From Gigaspora rosea (taxonomy: Eukaryota; Glomeromycota; Glomeromycetes; Diversisporales; Gigasporaceae): 64,000 bases of DNA. The stretch's first letter is position 1; each line of letters starts with the position of its first letter. The position numbers were made by a program, and so were the translations under genes. This document shows, one piece after another, positions 22,238-33,138 of this stretch. The stretch is taken from positions 68,582 to 132,581 of the forward strand of contig QKWP01000433.1 of assembly GCA_003550325.1 (NCBI GenBank). Direction: 5' to 3'. The notes below the pieces were generated by a model, which was given only the letters and a program-made list of their open reading frames with translations, did no database searches and had not been told where the DNA came from.

Positions 22238-23019
22238 CTTATCCCTAGGGATGGTAAAAAAACGGTTTAAACAGTTTTTTATTGTTTTAAAACTTTTTTA
22301 AAACATCGGCGTCTGATTCTAAAATTTGGCTGAAATTAAAATTGTCGTCTCTGATTGGCCAATTTTAGTTTCAGATAATTTGTTATATAACTAGCATATT
22401 AGCCCGTGCCTCCGGCACGGGTTAAGGGTAGTCAATTTAAATTAATGCATGGTAATTTATTGAACAATTAAATGATTATGATTAATTATATATACATTGT
22501 CCTGAAACACAATTGTTACAGTGAAATGAATTAAACTTCGTACTCACGCTGGTAATTTATTGAATAATCAAATTTGTAGATCTCTACACAGACATACAAT
22601 CACTGCTAAGCTCGTCAACAAAGTGACGGAGCAGTCATTATTGCGAGATCAGCTGATTTTATTGCGGATCATATAGATTTTTTTTTTATAGTTTGTGTTT
22701 TGATTGAGGCTTCTTGTTTAAGGGTGGGTTTGTTTGTTGTTTTTGTTGTAGTATCGTATGATTTTAGCAAATTTAGGTTTCGACGAATATTGGTAAAGAG
22801 GATATATTGAAGTAGGGCTAAGTGTATGAATGGTGGCTATGGGCATGCGGATGTTAAGGAATGAAGTTATAAGGGTTTGTTGTTTCGGAATTGAAAAAGT
22901 TACCTTTGGTTTTGCTATCGCTCGCCTTGGCTCTATCTCCCGCCCCCTATTTTAAGTGGCTTGCAAGTATTATTAGTATCAGTCACAGCTACAGTAGATA
23001 TTGTAGTATGTTTTTTTGG

Positions 23020-23455
23020 ATTTTATTGCTGCATGGCAGTGCAAGGACCATTAGTGCAAGGACCATCAGTAGCAATTTTTGGGCTCCACGGCTGCAGGGG
23101 CAGTGCAGCGACCCTTATTAATGGACAGTTAAGATCCGCGGCTGCAGTAGCAGCAAGGACCTTATTAGTGAATAGAAGGCTCCGCGGTTGCAGTGACAGT
23201 GCAAGGACCTTAAAAATGAGCAGTTAGGCTCCGCGGCTGCAGTGGCAGTGCAAGGACCTTATTAATGGTAAGTTAGAATAACGGCTGCAGTGGCAGTGTA
23301 AGGACCTTATTAATGAATTTAGGCTCCGCGGCTGCAGTGGCAGTGCAAGGACCTTATTAGTGAATAGTTAGGCTCCACAGCTGAAGTGGCAGTGCAAGGA
23401 CCTTATTAATGGACAGTTAGGGTCCACAGCTGCAGTGTCAGTGCAAGTACCTGAA
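23020..23455. repeat. ~55-bp GC-rich minisatellite, about 8-9 copies
   Basis: Unit: ggctccgcggctgcagtggc, then agtgcaaggaccttattaat and a variable ggacagtta spacer. Copies carry CCGCGG and CTGCAG palindromes. It is a GC-rich island in AT-rich sequence, inside the Helitron/hAT interior. Open frames across it are repeat artefacts. Confidence 0.9.
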
Positions 23456-23824
23456 AGAGATACACAAGATGACGTCCCGATTCTCTTTTTAGCTATATAC
23501 GTATGTTAGTTATCTTGCTTATGTTGCGGTTTCATGTTGTAGGCAGGGTGTGGTGGGACCTTTGGGTTTAGGAAATTTGGGGACTGAAGGGTCAGTAGTT
23601 AATGTGTCTGATAGGTTGAGAGAATGATTGGTACAGGTTCAGATAAGTTTTCATAGACTATTAGGTATTGAGTTTCAAGTATGTAATCTAGAGTTTTTTT
23701 GGATAGCGAACCTATTCCCATATGTTTTTTCGTATATAGCAATAAAGTAGCTAATCGAGCAATAATAATTGAGCAATTACTTGGTTGTTGTCCGGTTGCG
23801 CGATTTTGCAATAATTTTTAGTGA

Positions 23825-24410
23825 GCATAGATATACCGAAAAAAATTAAGCTTTATACTCATGCTAGTAATTTATTGGACGATTAAATGATCATCGTTAA
23901 TTGCACATAGAATGCAATTGTTAAAGTGGAAAGAATTAAACTTCATACTCACCCTGGTAATTTATTGAACGATTAAATGGATTATGGCTAATAATACATC
24001 GTCTTAAAACACAATCATCAAAGTGAACAGAATTAAACTTCATACTCACCCTGATGATTTATTGAGTGATTAGATGATTCTCTTGAAACACAATCACGTT
24101 AAAGTGAACCGAATTAAACATAATACTCGTCCTGGTAATTTTATTGAATGATTAAATGTTTACGGTTAATCATACATTTACAGAATTAAATTTCATATTC
24201 ATTCTGGTAATTTATTGAATGATTAAATGATTATAGTTAATCATACATTTTTCTAAAACACAATCGTTAAAGTGAACAAAATTAAACTTCGTACTCACCC
24301 TGGTATTTATTGAATGATTAAATGATTATGGTTAATTATACACACATTCTCTTGAAAACCATCGTTAAAGTGAAAAGAATTAAACTTCATTTTCACCCTG
24401 GTGGTCTGTT
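23825..24410 (-). repeat. ~95-bp tandem array carrying splice-donor-like words
   Basis: About six units contain (minus strand) GGTGAGTATGAAGTTTAATT, a 'cactttaacgattgtgtttt' block and 'cattcaataaattaccag'. Separate copies lie at 22455-22570, on the other side of the minisatellite. The GGTGAGTATGAA word also occurs as the exon donor at 24961-24970, so the array looks like amplified exon-end/intron sequence. Confidence 0.8.
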
Positions 24411-24969
24411 ACAAATCTTTTTTTTTTGTCAGTTGACAGAAGTCAACAGATCGAAAAGATAACTAATCAGGGATCACCAGAAACGACTGGTCAGGCAAAA
24501 TTGGTTCTAAATAAGTTTTTTCATAACTACATTTACGGATAAAATATCATGCGCGAGCACCTACTGAGTATCACGATCAACTAACATATATGAAAAAATC
24601 TTGTACACATGCAACTTATTAGCGGAGCCTACTCACCATATTAATCGTGAATGATTATCCCAATGCACAACATATATTGAAAAGTATTGCACGCATGTTC
24701 CAAAAGTTGGATTAGTCCGGACTAATATGCCGGAGTTAAGTTTTATTTGATGAATGCACTTATTACATTTAACTGTAGTTTGTCGTTATGCAAAATTAAA
24801 CTGATACGGGATAAGCTTCCGAAAATAGCAATTCATATTGCGAATTGTGGTCTGCCGCAACTTGAGTTTGCGTGTGGCCATTTGCACCTCTGACTTGCTT
24901 TTATTCTCACAGCGATCCTTATCGGGTTAGTGATTGCCATTTAAGGCAGGACATTAAATTCATACTCAC

Positions 24970-25193
24970 CTGAAGTTGGTTGCATCAATTCGTCTTTGAG
25001 CTTGATCAAACCAGTTCGGACTGGTTTCCACCATTGGTTTCAGGGGCACCTTCCCCTGCTTGGCATCTTTTCGATCCGTCGACCTCACGTTGACTCGAAT
25101 AAAAAACTTGTCGCGATGATCAATAACAGGATTCACGGGTGTTGCCGTAGAATCTTTTCTTGTTATGTTAATCATGATTGCAAGTATTAACAT
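24970..25193 (-). CDS. Exon of an unrecognised gene, possibly captured
   Basis: Minus-strand frame of about 75 codons: STATPVNPVIDHRDKFFIRV, then NVRSTDRKDAKQGKVPLKP, then a W-F-D-Q-A-Q-R-R-I-D stretch ending CAG|GTGAGT, a strong donor. Its composition is protein-like and GC-richer than the surroundings. ATG at 25193 is possible, but an upstream acceptor (aacaag) is also present. No further exons were found downstream, only the array reusing the donor sequence. It could be a gene fragment picked up by the Helitron. Confidence 0.45.
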
Positions 25194-25845
25194 CTTATTT
25201 TAAAATAAAATTCGTGAGAAAAAATAGAATACAGTACATACAAATGTACGAATCCTGTATACTTAATATTCATATAATATGCACACATATGCATCAATAT
25301 TACGTAAGTGCATCGCAAAGCAAAAACGCCACCCCGTTACCAATATAATAATCAGCACAACCATCATGAAAAAGGATTATTTGGCACCGTTATCCCCCCA
25401 TTCTGCCTTATTATAAGGATTTCGAATTTATTACATTTAATATAAGAAATGTATTTGATCGTTTTAAGAATTTAAATACATAATTTCGCCTATCGGCAAA
25501 TACAACTTCCATTGATTTTAAATGCATAAATTGCCTATCGGCAAATTTCATTCTGTACTAGTTTTGCATTTGTTGGTATTGCAAATATAACCACTATTAA
25601 ATCTCATTAAGTTTTTGATTTTTGAACATCGATTAAATTTATTTTTTGAATATAGATTAATTTATTTTTTGAATATCAATTAATTTATTTTTGAATTTAA
25701 TCATTATAAATTAAATTATGCAACTAGGATCATGCTCGGATCATATTACGTCATAATGTATTAAAACAATTTTCAACAGTTTTAAATCAAACAAACATGT
25801 TTTTTAAGATCACGTTTTAAATCATTTGCCATCCCTACTTATCCC

Positions 25846-27414
25846 CCATGCCTGAGCCTAAATATTGATGTTAGCCTAATAATCAACTAAAACCTGCCTT
25901 ATTTAAGGCTACACACATTACCCACCGACTCGTTTTTTCAATTTTTCAATTTTTTTTTTTTTTTTTTAGAACCCAATTGATCGATTTTTGACATTTATTT
26001 TTTCGCTATTCCATCAGGTGTCACCCGAGGGAACTTTAATTTCCTGTAATTGTCTGATAGGACTGACGGAGAAAATATGACCGCTGACACAATTTTTTGA
26101 CTCATTGTTGTGCGAAATAAAAAATAACCTTGCATAACCTTTGACGTGAAAATTATTTTATTAATTACAGTAAATTAAAAAAAAAAAATCTGACCGACTG
26201 ACCCAAATTTTCAGGTCCCATGTAATGCTAACAAAAAATTTACTTTGCGTGGCCATTAAATTTTCTTTGATTTTAACTTGGAAATAATCCGACACTAGTA
26301 GTATACTTTATTTTTTACTTTTTTTTTTTTATTAAATACATTAGGATTATAAATTTTTAAGTATTTGACAGAAATATAAGCGCTAACAATATTAGGCTAC
26401 GCAAAGTTAATTATTCGTTTTGCATAACCCGCTGACCCAATTTTTCCAAACCATTTTTTTTTTAAAATTCCTATTGTGCCAATTGCCATTTAAATTTTTT
26501 ATCCGGTGTCACCCGATGATGACCTTAATGTTCCGGAATTACTCGATAGGTTCGATAAAAAATTTTCTTATTCCATGTTATGCAAACCGAAGAATTAACT
26601 TTGCGTGACCTTAGATGTGAACATGAATTAATTTAGGCCATACAAAGTTAATTTTTTTTTTTTAAAAAAAAAAAAAAATCCGACCCACCGACCGGAATTT
26701 TGAAACGCCAGGTTATACAAAACGAAAAATTAACTTTGCGTGGTCTTATATTAATAAATATTATTTTTACTATGCAAATAACATCTAATTGTTTTGTTAA
26801 TTTACTTTAATATTTTCATATATTAAGACAATTCTTGTCTTGAATCAATACAAGATTGAACATTTGGCGTGCCCAATTATGATTATATTATTCAATCAAA
26901 TTATCGAATGTTAAGTGACAAAATATCTTTTTAACTAATTTTAACTATAATGTTCATATGATGAAACACAATATATTTGTTGTATAATTTATGTTATCGT
27001 GCAAACACTTATGATCATGAAAAAATTTCATATTGTTATTTTTTGTATGTTATTACGTAAGCACAACAATCCCAAATTAAAACTCAGTTAGCCAATCACA
27101 ACTTTTAAATCATGATCATAATTGCACGATAACATCGATATTGGATCATGCGATGATATTAATCGTTGCATGACCAATATCTTATAAATCATGATTGGTA
27201 GGGAGTTGTCGGCTGAGCTTTAATTCAAGTAACGTGATTATTTCGTAACACATGAAAAAAATAACGGAAAGAAATACATTCATGATCATATGTCGGATAA
27301 TAAAATTTAATAATATGACAGTATGTAGCAATATTTAAATATGAAATAGAAAATGGAATGAAATAGAAAATAGAAAATTATTTATGTCACTGCAAAGTAA
27401 TAATAACAATACCA
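25846..27414. other. Gene-free stretch with diverged ~450-bp repeats
   Basis: Blocks 'gctgaccca.tttt', 'ggtgtcacccga', 'ttgcgtg.cc' recur at about 25925-26160, 26190-26260, 26420-26600 and 26680-26745, suggesting a diverged tandem repeat. An inverted repeat is at 26993-27132. No coding sequence recognised. Confidence 0.5.
26993..27132. repeat. Inverted repeat, ~30-bp arms
   Basis: 'gttatcgtgcaaacacttat..gatcatg' (26993-27025) is repeated inverted at 27102-27132. This is the core of a potential hairpin or small foldback. Confidence 0.65.
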
Positions 27415-27442
27415 GTCGTTTAACGGCGGGTCCAGTACCTAG
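27415..27442 (+). mobile_element. Possible second Helitron 3' end
   Basis: A GTCGT-tta-ACGGC hairpin (27415-27427), an 11-nt spacer, then CTAG (27439-27442) followed by T, fits the Helitron terminus. The stem is short and no 5' end was assigned. Confidence 0.35.
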
Positions 27443-27692
27443 TTCTAGTTTTTGCTATGATTGTAAAACAGCAGTAATGTATTTGAATACGAGCAGCTTT
27501 TTTTAGTTATAATTACATGCATAAAATATAAAAACTTTTTTTAGCATTAGGTTACAGTTACATTAAAATATATATGTACGTAGAACATTTTAAATTCGGA
27601 ATACGTATCATAGCAATAAAATTTACATGTAAGCAAAAATTGATCACAATTATTTTGGTGTAACAAATGATATTAATGATAATTTAATTAAT

Positions 27693-29389
27693 TTAATTGC
27701 AATTAAATTCTTGGTATTCCTGGTAATTACTATTGTTTTCTGATTGAAAAGATTGATCATTAATTAATTGTTCGAGTTTTGTAATAAAACTTTCGGGTTT
27801 TTTTTTTCTTTCGGAATCCTTTATTGTTGCAGCACACCTCTTCATGATATCTATGTTTGCTTGAAGTTCATTAACAAAGCTAAAGCGAGAGCAAATTTTT
27901 CTAAGTTCTTGGCAATGCTCAGATATGCAGTTATAAGAGCCATCTACTTCAGAATCTAGTCTAAGTAAATCTTCTTCATGACCAATGGCTTCAGAATTAT
28001 GCGTCTGATAATCATGAATGGCTTTTTCGAATTCCTTTCTTTTATATATTAACTGAGTTTCGGCATCTTTAGTGGGTAATTCAGCTTTCAATTCCTTATT
28101 CATCTGAAAATGTCTAATTATTTAGACAAATGACATAAATCAACCTATTTTGCTTTAATTCGACCAGAAGATAAATTAAATACTACCTTTCGTATCCACA
28201 TTTGCAAATCTTGCAAAATCCACTTTCCATGTTTTGACATTTCCGAAGATCATCTGTATTCTGATCAACTTGATCAACTTCACAATTTTTATGACAAATA
28301 ATTCCTTCATCCATATGATGAGAACAGTAAGTATTTTTATAACCCACATCAACAAGCTTTTTTGTATAAGTAACATCATTTTCTATATAATGTAGAAACA
28401 TCTTTTTTATATTAAACGCAATTTCCTTATTTTTACGACTTTCATCTAATTTATTTTGGGTTTCTTTGATATTGTCAATATTTCGAGAAAGTTTATTGAT
28501 TTCTTCTTTTAAGGTGATTTTTATAACTTGTATCTCCTTGAAATTAGTGGTTGGAATGGAAGGCATGTTTTTGATGACGTTAAGGAGTTTTTTAATTGAA
28601 TAATTTGATCTTTTCCAATCACGTTCAGTATCGGAAAATGTCTCAGGATCCTCCAAATCTTGAGGATCAAAACAAAATGCAGTGTTGTCCATATGAAATT
28701 TTTCCTAGAAAAAGGAGAGAAATTATAATTCATATTTCGGTAACTTAACGAACATACATAAGGATATATACCTTCGGCTTAGCAAAATATTTATCCCCCT
28801 TGAGAGATGCACTATTTTTTCTACATTTTGTCAAAATCAGCAAAAGATTATCATTAATGACATTATCAGGAAGATTATTTGATAATTGAGTTAAAACTTT
28901 TTTCATTGTAGATGTGGATCTTGCTTCGGTCCCATTAGCAACTATTGCAATGGCGGACAAATGTTTAGCATCAAGGACGGTGTTAATTATTTGTTCAATG
29001 TTTTCTTCATCTTGTTCATTGCCACTAACATCACTTAATCCAGGAGTGTCGATGAAAGTGAATGTATCATTGTCATTTTTCGGGTTTATGAAGCTATAGG
29101 GTTGGCATTTTCTTGTTTTGCTTTTTGCTGGGTCATCAATATCTTCCTCAGAATGCGTGAATTCTAAAAATTATTCTTAATCAAAAATTATGTAAAAAAA
29201 AAAAATTTTTTGAGGTCTGTCTATACCTTCAGTGACATTTTTTATATATTCGGTTGGTATTGCAATTTTAAGTTTTTGTGGATCTCCTCCTCTGAAGTAA
29301 TTGGTCAATTGATTTATAAGCGTCGATTTCCCTGCTCCTGTCATGCCTAATAATAGAATTGTGAATTCATTCTTTTGTGTGGATCCCAT
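27693..29389 (-). CDS. AIG1-like G-domain protein, 497 residues, four exons
   Basis: Exons 29389-29227, 29163-28772, 28704-28187 and 28113-27693, with GT-AG introns of 63-73 nt, join in frame to 1494 nt including the stop. The G1/P-loop GMTGAGKST is at residues about 15-23; G3 is DTPGLSD at about 93-99; a TKC G4-like motif follows LLIL near residue 170. This order fits the AIG1/GIMAP-like P-loop GTPases. The C-terminal half is lysine- and glutamate-rich (probable coiled coil), then a Cys/His cluster (CSHHM...ICHKNC...GFCKICKCGY) suggests zinc binding. No signal peptide or membrane segment. These proteins bind GTP and often self-assemble; the cellular role here is unknown. Splice boundaries are inferred; an alternative acceptor at 28104 would cause a stop. 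Confidence 0.88.
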
Positions 29390-30480
29390 TTTCTAGCATA
29401 AAAAAACGAAGATTTTGAATTAGCTTCTTTTGATTAAGTCTTATGCTAGTAGAATGAAGTTCAACATCTGTATAACATACCGGTATATAAAAAAAATAGC
29501 TTATAGTGGAGCAGATAATCAATAAAGAAACTAGCACATCAAATGCTCCTACTGTATATGATAGTAGTGATGACAATCACGTTAACGACGTTAAAGAAAG
29601 ATAAATGCGCACTCAAATTTTGAACCAAATTTATATATGACTTCTACAAATACGATTCTTATTTTTCTCTAAGCCCACATTGTCGCAAGTGTGTATTTAT
29701 AGGGTTATATTTTACAGCATTTATCATGCATATCTGTTCATAACGTTAATGCGATACCATTCGAATTGTTTCGTTTTTTTAGCAAGAATTATTTCAAAAT
29801 AGCATTTAGCTTTAAGTTTATTACTACATTTTTACTTTCTATTAGTAAAATGGTAGAAATATCATCTGTGATTGATAAATAATACTTACGTTCAATATTG
29901 CAAAATTTCAAGGAAACTTCTGTTAAAATGTACATGTTAAATAATATACGATAATATGGGTCTTTGCTTTGAAAATAGGGTTCTGGAATCCCCAAAATCA
30001 AAAACGTACAAATTTTATAACCAGTTAATTTAACGGAAATTTTTTGAAAATCTAAAAATAGAATGGAAATGAGAATAAATTTTTACCATCAATTTTGTAC
30101 TATTGCCTTGACCCTAGGGACATCGTCAATAATAAAAAAAATTTTGCGATCATGTCTGCGGAAAATCAATTTTGGGTTGTTTGGGTTACACGATCTTTAT
30201 TTGCCGTAGGGTCATTTTCAAGGCAAAAACCCTATAGCACAATTTTATGCATGAGCTAATTGTATGACGTTTCTTACAACTCCAGGAACGGAAAGAACTA
30301 TAGGCTGCAATGAAATATTGTAAAATTTCTTCTTACGATACAAATATTATTCTTCTTTGTTCGGTCAAAATCTTACATTTTATTGGTCAGCATGATCATA
30401 GCCATCATATTTTCGTTTTTCACATGCACAGCGGAGTCTAAATTGCGTTAATCATGTTTAAAAATAATTGTATTAGGCAT
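29390..30480. other. Upstream region of the GTPase gene
   Basis: AT-rich, with a 'tatttatag' word near 29695. The minus frame 29789-30001 has 70 codons but no recognised motif or start context, and is left unannotated. A promoter for the GTPase should lie just above 29389; no specific element is convincing. Confidence 0.4.
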
Positions 30481-30500
30481 CACATTCAAAAATATCTCGG

Positions 30501-30692
30501 TTGACGAAAAGCATTACACGACAGCTTTGTATATATTTGGACCATGCTGACAAAGAATTTAGGCCGGATGTGATTGTTATTAAAGAGCAAGCAGAAATAT
30601 GTTGGAAGAAGCGAGTAACTGACCGTGTTGGCAGAACGGTAATGACATTCCGCGACAAAGCAATCGTAATTGCACTGGGAGTCGTCATGTAA
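30501..30692 (+). pseudogene. Short protein-like frame ending at the conserved hairpin
   Basis: A 63-codon frame (CIYLDHADKEFRPDVIVI..., then ICWKKRVTDRVG.TVMTFRD) with balanced composition, open upstream of any ATG, stopping seven bases before the hairpin at 30699. Its last codons resemble nucleotides 14990-15030, where the same hairpin follows. Probably the 3' exon of a repeat-family or transposon gene; not recognised. Confidence 0.4.
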
Positions 30693-30698
30693 TTATTG

Positions 30699-30734
30699 TA
30701 CCGGTGGTTTCCCGTCTGTTAAAGCAAGCCGGTA
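30699..30734. other. Conserved hairpin, copy 2
   Basis: Stem TACCGG (30699-30704) pairs with CCGGTA (30729-30734), with interior tggtttcccgtctgttaaag. Compared with copy 1, two outer stem pairs have changed on both sides while the interior is nearly identical. Confidence 0.7.
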
Positions 30735-31417
30735 TAAGTGAAGACATGTAACGAAGGAATGTGACTGAAGAAATAATAGAATCACGTATCTTCAGTTTGG
30801 AGCGGGTGGATGGGTCGAGTGAATTTACATATTTTGGCCTTACCTGCGATGGCGATGTGGAGCTGAGGGTCGTGTGGCTGCTCCTCTTTTCGATCATGTG
30901 ATATTCTATCACTTCGTATTAAATTCATATCAGATATGTCGTGCAGTTATGTGCGTACGTACGTACCTAATTGCAAGAACGATATAATAAGCATTAATCA
31001 TGATAATAATTCATTTGTATGTGATCAATGTAAATCACAATATATTGTTTAATTTTGATATTTTTAACTAAATGTAATAATAATCAACATGCTCTTCACC
31101 CACAAATATATGATTATTTAGATTAATGCGTATAATAATACATATTTCCCAGTTTTCCGCAATTATACGTATTAAATAGAGCATTTTTTATACTTTTGTG
31201 TGATCCATATCGTATAAGTAAACATCAGCATAGTGCAGGTAATTTAAAACAATTCATCTATTATTCATATGTCAAAAAAAGTCATAATCAAATGCTATTA
31301 TATCTTATTTTAAGCTAACTTTCAGCATCTCATTGAAGCTAGAAACGGTTTTTGTGCGATTTTTACTTGCGTAACGTTACGCTCTTAAAAAGCACTCTAA
31401 AACCTATAAATTAGTTA
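30735..31417. other. Gene-free stretch
   Basis: Includes gtgcgtacgtacgtacct near 30950 and AT-rich sequence. No gene or repeat ends recognised. Confidence 0.5.
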
Positions 31418-31574
31418 GGTAGTAACAGATATTACGTAAAGTTCTGAGGGAGAGGGGGGTCTCTGATTTTCTTACGTTAGATATATAAATTTATAATAGC
31501 AGATAGCCAATCAAATTTCTCTTACGTGAGTAGAGGGTATAGTAAAAAAATATTACGTAATATCTGTCACAACC
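31418..31574. mobile_element. 157-bp MITE
   Basis: Terminal inverted repeats of 22 bp starting GGTWGTRACAGATATTACG, two mismatches. Target duplication not clear, so the superfamily is left open. Confidence 0.75.
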
Positions 31575-32745
31575 CTTTCCTGGGCAATTGATTTGTATTG
31601 GTCAATCAGACAAATGCGATATATAAGAATTTTAAAATTGACCAATAAATTGCTTTTTATGAGAGAATAAATACAACTTAATTTTCTGTTTGGAAAAAGA
31701 AGCAGATTTTTTAATACTAAATTGTCACTATTTACATCTGATTATCATATACTATGTATTTAAAAATAATTTTTTATTATATCACGATTTTTTCACATAA
31801 TAATTGGTTCTGTCTATGAAAGATAGTGCTGTGCTAATAATTTTGGGGTATATCTGATACGGAATTTCTTCGATGCAGAACAGAATAAACAGAATAGGCA
31901 TTGATGTTATTTAACGTTGTACAAGATATAATCTTATCTGCCTAAAAGGAAACAGATCATCTTGATATGCTCCGATTAGTGGGAAATAATATATCCAAAT
32001 TTATTCACAGACATGACGTTATTAGTAAAAATTTTACCAAAATGTATTTATTACTTCTGCACTTATTTATTTATTTATTTCCTGTACTATCAGCATGATT
32101 CGCTGAACGCTATTCTGATTTCCTGTTTTGGATCTTCATTTGTATTTACAGTTTATCCAGATTTATTAATTTTTTTTTAAACCCGGAGCACCAGTTGATG
32201 TACTTCAAATTTGTTATTAATTCAAAAGTGGGTGAGATTCAGTGTAAAGAGACCTATTTTGTATTTGCCACCTGATTTTTGATTTACAAATCAACATATA
32301 TTACAATAAATCGTGTAAGATTTACTCCGAACAATTAACTGTCCTGTAAATTATTTTAACAGACGCTTTGAAACTTAAATTTCTTCAGACCATTGTATCA
32401 CGACTATTTTTTATGTTATAATATGTAATAAAATTAATATATCCTTATTTTGCGTTAAATAAGCTTCATATCTTCGGAATTCAGACAATTTTCAAAAGAA
32501 ACTCATTTGTTGATTTATTTTATTGATTATTTTTTTTTTTATATGCGAAAATAACAATTTTCAACGAGGCCATTTGAGAACATTGCAATCTGTTCAAATT
32601 TCTAGCATAAAACTTAGTTTAAATTGTATAACATCATCATTATATTGTATGCTACTAAAATTATATTGTTTTAAAAAAATTTATACACAAAATTCGACTA
32701 ATAATAAATATCTTTTGAATTTTTGTCAAGAATTTAATTTTATAA
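31575..32745. other. Gene-free AT-rich stretch upstream of the kinase gene
   Basis: No repeats with clear ends and no coding frames with motifs. The kinase promoter is expected immediately upstream of 32746, but no specific box stands out. Confidence 0.4.
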
Positions 32746-33138
32746 ATGGATCAAGATAAGGAAGATGAATTTTATTCGAAAAGAGATATTAAATATGGGG
32801 AATGCGCCAAATGTAAACGATACAACACTTCAGAGGCGTGGTGTCAGTCGTGTGATCCAAAGTTAGCGACTGAAATAAAGATGAGTGGAAATGATGAAAT
32901 TGACGAAATTATTAAAAAATTTCAACTTGCAGCTACAAAATATCAGGATGTGATCGAATGGATTCCATATAATGATCTGAAAAAAGCTAATCAAGATGAT
33001 GAAACACAACCATTGTTAATTGCAAAATGGATGAAAGGAATACGAAAAGTTAATTATCATAATGTTAAAGGATATACACAAGCACGCTCAAAAAACTCTA
33101 ATGTTAATCTTAAGAAATTATCTGATGCTGTAAAAGAA
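32746..33138 (+). other. Kinase module 1 (first exon, degenerate N-lobe)
   Basis: ATG at 32746 begins directly before the knuckle (GECAKCKRYNTSEAWCQSC). EWIPYNDL is present, the glycine loop is absent, and the exon ends before GTACGT. A stop follows if it is not spliced. Confidence 0.65.

Larger units (their letters stand above)
22391..25656 (-). mobile_element. Probable Helitron nested in the hAT-like element
   Basis: On the minus strand the sequence ends with hairpin CCCGTGCC-gga-GGCACGGG (22421-22403), eight spacer bases, then CTAG followed by host T. This is the canonical Helitron 3' end inserted at A/T. The 5' end is placed tentatively at the minus-strand TCTATATTC (25656), preceded by A; similar words nearby make this uncertain. 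No Rep/helicase frame was seen, so it would be non-autonomous. Confidence 0.6.
22238..25845. mobile_element. 3.6-kb hAT-like element with 8-bp target duplication
   Basis: The element at 22246-25837 has ends TAGGGATGG and its reverse complement, followed inward by 'taaaaaaacggtttaaa' / 'tttaaatcatttgcc' type sequence. It is flanked by identical 8-mers CTTATCCC (22238-22245, 25838-25845), the length expected of hAT elements. No hAT transposase was found. The interior holds a probable Helitron end, two tandem arrays and one exon, so it is a composite. Confidence 0.88.

Noticed and set aside
22891..23227. Two overlapping plus-strand frames with a hydrophobic start
   Set aside because: They run into the 55-bp minisatellite and are composition artefacts.
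23825..24410. A CRISPR-like array
   Set aside because: Units are contiguous tandem repeats with no unique spacers, in a eukaryotic, intron-bearing genome.
29789..30001. Minus frame upstream of the GTPase as an extra 5' exon
   Set aside because: A good ATG and P-loop start already at 29389, no motif here and no clear donor/acceptor pair joining in frame.
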